Below are positions 4,056 to 7,830 of a stretch of DNA of 7,830 bases, piece by piece (positions within the stretch are counted from its first letter, which is position 1; each line of letters begins with the position of its first letter). Both the position numbers and the translations under genes were made by a program. Below the pieces are notes generated by a model that worked only from the letters and a program-made list of their open reading frames with translations, did no database searches and was not told the DNA's origin. Source of the stretch: an uncultured Selenomonadales bacterium. Lineage in GTDB: Bacteria > Bacillota > Negativicutes > Selenomonadales > Selenomonadaceae. Location: assembly GCA_947167555.1 (NCBI GenBank), contig CAMVIO010000088.1, positions 1 to 7,830 on the forward strand. Direction: 5' to 3'.

Positions 4056-7000
4056 ATGGCGGATCAATTCGTGCACCTGCACGTGCATACCGAGTACAGT
4101 CTTTTGGACGGCGCCAGCCGTGTCGGCGAGCTGATCGACGAGGTCAGGAAGCTCGGCATGAAGGCCGTCGCCATCACTGACCACGGGCAGATGTACGGTG
4201 TGATGGAGTTCTACAAGGCCGCGAAAAAGGCCGGAATCAAGCCGATCATCGGCTGCGAGGTCTATCTTGCCCCCAAATCACGTAAGGATCAGTTTGAGGT
4301 TGACGGCGTCCGCTACCACCATTTGATCCTGCTCGCGGAAAACGAGACCGGCTACAGGAATCTCGTGAAGCTTGTTTCCCTTGGCAATATCGAGGGAATG
4401 TGGTACAAGCCGCGCATAGATAAGGAGCTTTTGCGTCTTTATCATGAAGGAATCATCTGCCTTTCCGCCTGCATCGCGGGAGAGATTCCCCGCGCGCTGA
4501 TCCAGGATCAGCCGGACAAGGCGGACGCTCTTGTCGCTGAGTATATCGAGATTTTCGGAAAGGATAATTTCTTCATCGAGCTGCAGAAGCACGGGATCCC
4601 CGAGGAAGAGAAGGCCTCAGGGGGCCTTATACGTTTGGCGAAAAAATACGGCGTCGGGTTGGTCGTGACCAACGACTCCCATTATACCCATAAGGAAGAC
4701 GCATCGTTTCACGACGTGCTGCTTTGCATCCAGACGGGAAAGACTCTGGACGATCCGGGACGCATGCGCTTCCAGAACGACGAGTTCTATATGAAATCGC
4801 CGGAGGAGATGGGGAAGCTGTTCCCCGAGTATCCCGAGGCGATGGAAAATACGCTCCGTATCGCCGAGCGGTGCAACGTGGAATTTACCTTCGGCAAGCA
4901 TATCCTGCCGAGATTCCCGTTGCCGGAGGGACTGACGGATGAAGCGTATCTTCGGCAGCTATGCGAGGAAAAAATCGGCACGCGGTATGAGCCGATTACT
5001 GACGAGGTGCGCGAGCGGCTGGACTACGAGTTGGGCGTCATCCATCAGATGGGATTTGACAGCTATTTCCTGATTGTCTGGGATTTCATCAACTATGCGC
5101 GGGAGCATGGCGTCGCGGTCGGGCCGGGACGCGGCTCGGCGGCGGGCAGCATTGTCGCCTATATCCTCGGCATAACGGACATCGACCCGTTGAAATACGC
5201 GCTGCTGTTTGAGCGCTTCCTGAACCCCGAGCGTGTGACGATGCCGGATATCGACGTGGACTTCTGCTATATCCATCGTAAGGAAGTCATCGATTATGTA
5301 AAGGAGCGCTACGGGGACGACCATGTGGCGCAGATCATCACATTTGGAACGATGGCGGCGAGGGGCTCCGTGCGTGACGTGGGGCGCGTGCTCGGGATTC
5401 CGTATGCTGAAGTCGACAAGGTCGCGAAGCTGATTCCGACGGAGCTTGGGATAACGCTCGACAAAGCGCTGCGGGATTCGGCGGACTTCCGAAAACTGTA
5501 CGAGGCGGATTCCGGCGCGCGGCGCATGATCGACTACGCGCGGAAAATCGAGGGACTGCCCCGGCAGTCGTCGACCCATGCAGCGGGCGTCGTGATTGCC
5601 CGCGAGCCGCTGACAAACTATATGCCGGTGCAGATGTCCGAGGGAACGCTGGTGACGGCCTTTGACAAGGACCTCGTCGAGGAACTCGGGCTTTTGAAGA
5701 TGGACTTCCTCGGCCTCCGGACGCTGACGGTCATCGGCGACACAATTCGGAATATCGAGATGGTTCGTGGCGAGAAAATCAATACCCACGATATCCCGTC
5801 CGAGGACGAGGCGACGGCGAAGATGCTCTGCGAAGGCAAGACCGGCGCGGTATTCCAGATGGAATCGGCGGGAATGACGAAGCTCGTCAAGGACCTCGCG
5901 CCGGAGCGGTTCGAAGACTTGATCCCGACGGTCGCGCTGTATCGCCCCGGACCTTTGGGCAGCGGCATGGTGCAGGATTTCATTGACGGGCGCAAAGGGA
6001 AGAAGAAAGTTTCCTATCTCCATCCGCTGCTCGAACCGATCCTGAAAGAGACCTTCGGCGTGGTGCTGTACCAGGAACAGGTCATGCAGATCGTTCAGGT
6101 GCTTGCGGGCTTTTCCCTCGGCGAGGCGGACATCTTGCGCCGCGCCATGGGTCATAAGCAGCCGGAACTGCTGATGCAAAAGAAAGCGACCTTTCTTGAG
6201 GGAACGAAGAAAAACGGAATCGACGACGCGTTGGCGGAGAAAATCTTCGAGCTGTTGACACACTTCGCGAATTATGGCTTCAACAAATCACACAGCGCCG
6301 CCTATGCGCTGGTGGCTTGGCAGACGGCGTACCTGAAAGCCCACTATCCGGCGGAATTCATGGCCGCGATGCTGACGAGCGTCGTGGATTTCAACGACAA
6401 GGTGGCAACCTATATCGAGCTGGCGCGCCGCATGGGCATCCCAATCTTGCCGCCCGACATCAATGCCAGCAGCGCGAATTTCAGCGTTGACGGGAAAGCG
6501 GTCCGCTTCGGTCTTGCCGCCGTGCGGAATGTGGGCGAACAGGCAATCCTGGTCATGGAACAGGTGCGGAGCGAGGGAGGTCCGTTTACTTCGCTGTTTG
6601 ATTTTTGTCGCCGTGTCAGTTCCAAGCAAATCAACAAGCGTGTGCTGGAAAGCCTGATCAAGTGCGGGGCCTTTGATTCCTTCGGGGCGAAGCGTTCCCA
6701 ACTGCTTGAGGTCATGCCGCAGACGCTGGATTCGGCGGCACGGGCCCAGCGCGATGAAGAGAGCGGTCAAATCGGGCTGTTCGATGACGAGGACGAGGGC
6801 GTTATGGAAATTCCTCTGCCGGATATCCCAGAGGCGGATGTTTCTCAGATGCTCACTTGGGAAAAGGAAATCACGGGATTCTATATCACCGGGCATCCTC
6901 TGGACGCGTTCAAGGAAGTGATGGGCAAGCTCGTGCCTTTGGAGAAAATCCTGGACGGCGGGCTCAAGGACAAGCAGCTCGTGCGCGTGGCCGGGCTTGT

Positions 7001-7451
7001 GGTGAAAGTGAAGCGTTCCGCCACGAAAAAAGGCGATACGATGGCCTTCGCGACGTTGGAAGACTATACCAGAGATATTGAAACGGTTGTGTTTCCGAAG
7101 ACATTTTACGAAGCCACGGAGCTTTTAGTAGAAGATAAGCCCGTCGTGATCCAGGGCCGCGTCGATATGACGGAGACGGGGGCGAAACTGCTCGCGGACA
7201 AGATCTGGCCTCTGGAAGGATATCAGACTGAGTATTTCATTCTTGCAAATTCTGTGCAGGCGTCGAAAAAGAATTACGCGCGGCTCCAAGCGGTTGCGAA
7301 AGAGCATCGCGGAGAGCACAAAGTACAGCTTTACATGGCAGACAGGAAGAAAACTACGGTCCTCACGCCGGAATATTGGCTGGACGGCTCGCCGGAGGCA
7401 AAGGCGGCAGTCGAGGATATTTTCGGCTCGGGCTCGGTGAAGGAAAGATAG
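4056..7451 (+). CDS. dnaE: DNA polymerase III alpha subunit DnaE
   Basis: This 1131-residue C-family replicative polymerase catalyses template-directed DNA synthesis in the replisome; the length is normal. The N-terminal PHP domain (about 5-215) keeps its metal ligands: H9 and H11 in HLHVHTEYSLLDG, D18, H43 in TDHG, E68, H88/H89, C139, and D207 and H209 in NDSHY. The palm carries D398 and D400 in MPDIDVDF and D550 in KMDFLGLRTLT, the three catalytic aspartates. A helix-hairpin-helix region follows (about 790-860). QIGLF at 905-909 matches the clamp-binding motif. An OB fold lies at about 974-1052, then a C-terminal domain. I chose ATG 4056 because the family begins MADQFVHLHVHTEYS; the alternative GTG 4044 overlaps the GGAGG ribosome site (4040-4044). 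It probably forms an operon with the next two genes. Whether the genome also has PolC cannot be seen here. Confidence 0.97.
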   Translation: MADQFVHLHVHTEYSLLDGASRVGELIDEVRKLGMKAVAITDHGQMYGVMEFYKAAKKAGIKPIIGCEVYLAPKSRKDQFEVDGVRYHHLILLAENETGYRNLVKLVSLGNIEGMWYKPRIDKELLRLYHEGIICLSACIAGEIPRALIQDQPDKADALVAEYIEIFGKDNFFIELQKHGIPEEEKASGGLIRLAKKYGVGLVVTNDSHYTHKEDASFHDVLLCIQTGKTLDDPGRMRFQNDEFYMKSPEEMGKLFPEYPEAMENTLRIAERCNVEFTFGKHILPRFPLPEGLTDEAYLRQLCEEKIGTRYEPITDEVRERLDYELGVIHQMGFDSYFLIVWDFINYAREHGVAVGPGRGSAAGSIVAYILGITDIDPLKYALLFERFLNPERVTMPDIDVDFCYIHRKEVIDYVKERYGDDHVAQIITFGTMAARGSVRDVGRVLGIPYAEVDKVAKLIPTELGITLDKALRDSADFRKLYEADSGARRMIDYARKIEGLPRQSSTHAAGVVIAREPLTNYMPVQMSEGTLVTAFDKDLVEELGLLKMDFLGLRTLTVIGDTIRNIEMVRGEKINTHDIPSEDEATAKMLCEGKTGAVFQMESAGMTKLVKDLAPERFEDLIPTVALYRPGPLGSGMVQDFIDGRKGKKKVSYLHPLLEPILKETFGVVLYQEQVMQIVQVLAGFSLGEADILRRAMGHKQPELLMQKKATFLEGTKKNGIDDALAEKIFELLTHFANYGFNKSHSAAYALVAWQTAYLKAHYPAEFMAAMLTSVVDFNDKVATYIELARRMGIPILPPDINASSANFSVDGKAVRFGLAAVRNVGEQAILVMEQVRSEGGPFTSLFDFCRRVSSKQINKRVLESLIKCGAFDSFGAKRSQLLEVMPQTLDSAARAQRDEESGQIGLFDDEDEGVMEIPLPDIPEADVSQMLTWEKEITGFYITGHPLDAFKEVMGKLVPLEKILDGGLKDKQLVRVAGLVVKVKRSATKKGDTMAFATLEDYTRDIETVVFPKTFYEATELLVEDKPVVIQGRVDMTETGAKLLADKIWPLEGYQTEYFILANSVQASKKNYARLQAVAKEHRGEHKVQLYMADRKKTTVLTPEYWLDGSPEAKAAVEDIFGSGSVKER

Positions 7452-7478
7452 ATACATTTATTAATGGAGGGCAAAAGC

Positions 7479-7673
7479 ATGTGGAAGGCGATTTATATCG
7501 TCGCGGATCAGGCGCAGGCGGATAAGCTGTGCGGTACTTTGACAGGGGAGGGATTCCTCGCGCGGGTCAAGTCCGTTTCCTGCGAGGAGGATACTGCCTT
7601 TGAGATACAGGTCCCGGAGGCGGAAGCCGAAGACGCGCAGGCTGTGATTTCCGATATGGGCGCGGAATTTTGA
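7479..7673 (+). CDS. Small DUF2007-like protein
   Basis: This is a 64-residue acidic protein with no signal peptide. It starts MWKAIYIVADQAQADKLCGTLTGEGF and then has an alternating beta/alpha pattern ending in VPEAEAEDAQAVI. This matches the usual shape of DUF2007-type proteins: a first strand with (V/I)Y(I/V)A, a helix, the phrase EGF/EGI, and a late 'VPExExExAxxxI' helix. Similar small genes are often found right after dnaE in Firmicutes; this is recollection, not a search result. The start is ATG 7479 with GGAGG (7466-7470) eight bases upstream; the in-frame ATG 7464 overlaps that ribosome site. It begins 27 bases after dnaE with no terminator between, so the two are likely co-transcribed. 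Its function is unknown. Confidence 0.75.
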   Translation: MWKAIYIVADQAQADKLCGTLTGEGFLARVKSVSCEEDTAFEIQVPEAEAEDAQAVISDMGAEF

Positions 7674-7830
7674 GAAAGAAGACGGTTTTACTCGGCATAT
7701 TCTTTCTGCTCGTTTTCGGGTTCTCTTCGGCTTTTGCGGAAATGGAAGACGGCGGAGAGACTCCTCCGTCCGTCCAGACAGAAGAAGGGCAGGATCCTCC
7801 CGTCTATATCCCCCCGGGCGACGCGCTGCC
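7670..7830 (+). CDS. Start of an exported protein (truncated by window end)
   Basis: A TTG start at 7670 overlaps the stop of the preceding gene (TTGA). The frame is open for 53 codons to the window edge. It encodes a clear signal peptide: M(L)RKK, a hydrophobic core VLLGIFFLLVFGF, then SSAFA before Glu 24, a good signal peptidase I site. The mature part shown is acidic and Pro-rich (ETPPSVQTEEGQDPPVYIPPG), a typical low-complexity linker after secretion. The ribosome site is weak, so translation probably depends on coupling from the gene before. The first ATG in this frame comes only after the signal peptide, which supports the TTG. The family cannot be named from this fragment. Confidence 0.7.
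   Translation, partial: MRKKTVLLGIFFLLVFGFSSAFAEMEDGGETPPSVQTEEGQDPPVYIPPGDAL

Noticed and set aside
4959..6263. A 434-codon open frame on the - strand inside dnaE
   Set aside because: It lies wholly opposite conserved polymerase catalytic motifs and has a low-complexity Arg/His/Leu-rich product; a shadow frame.
1..7830. CRISPR arrays, tRNA/rRNA genes, insertion sequences
   Set aside because: No regularly spaced direct repeats, no cloverleaf or rRNA segments, and no transposase or terminal inverted repeats were found on reading through the window.

Overview
The window looks like chromosomal DNA from a Negativicutes-type Firmicute (Selenomonas or Mitsuokella-like). This is an inference from four things: the GC-rich coding sequence, the strong GGAGG-type ribosome sites, the Firmicute-style DnaE with a complete PHP metal site, and a DUF2007-like small gene directly after dnaE. 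All genes read on the + strand.

Layout. Bases 1-176 are the 3' end of an unidentified helical protein, followed at once by an intrinsic terminator (184-210). Bases 224-2672 form a tight three-gene ABC importer operon of the NitT/TauT (SsuABC/ThiXYZ-like) class: lipoprotein substrate-binding protein, ATPase and permease. The two downstream genes start at GTG codons that overlap the previous stop by four bases. A bidirectional UUCG-loop terminator (2698-2735) closes the operon. An AT-rich stretch (2736-2923) follows, with a perfect 20-bp palindrome, an extended -10 promoter, a 24-codon leader ORF with an excellent ribosome site, and a hairpin just upstream of a Fic-domain gene (2924-3862). The Fic protein has Gln where the family normally has its catalytic His. 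Between it and dnaE lie two tight hairpins and a 48-bp stretch that looks like a decayed second copy of the permease 3' end. dnaE (4056-7451) has its own promoter. It is followed by a 64-residue DUF2007-like gene and the start of an exported protein that begins at a TTG overlapping the preceding stop.

How the parts work together. The ABC genes make one importer for a small organic or inorganic anion or a vitamin-like compound; the sequence does not show which. dnaE supplies the replicative polymerase alpha subunit and appears to be co-transcribed with the two small downstream genes. The Fic unit (about 2736-3939) has its own promoter, operator-like palindrome and leader, and is visibly poorer in GC than its neighbours. 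With the permease-like scar on its far side, it looks like a module that arrived between the ABC operon and dnaE, or that was left there when an older ABC operon was replaced. This is the most unusual part of the window.
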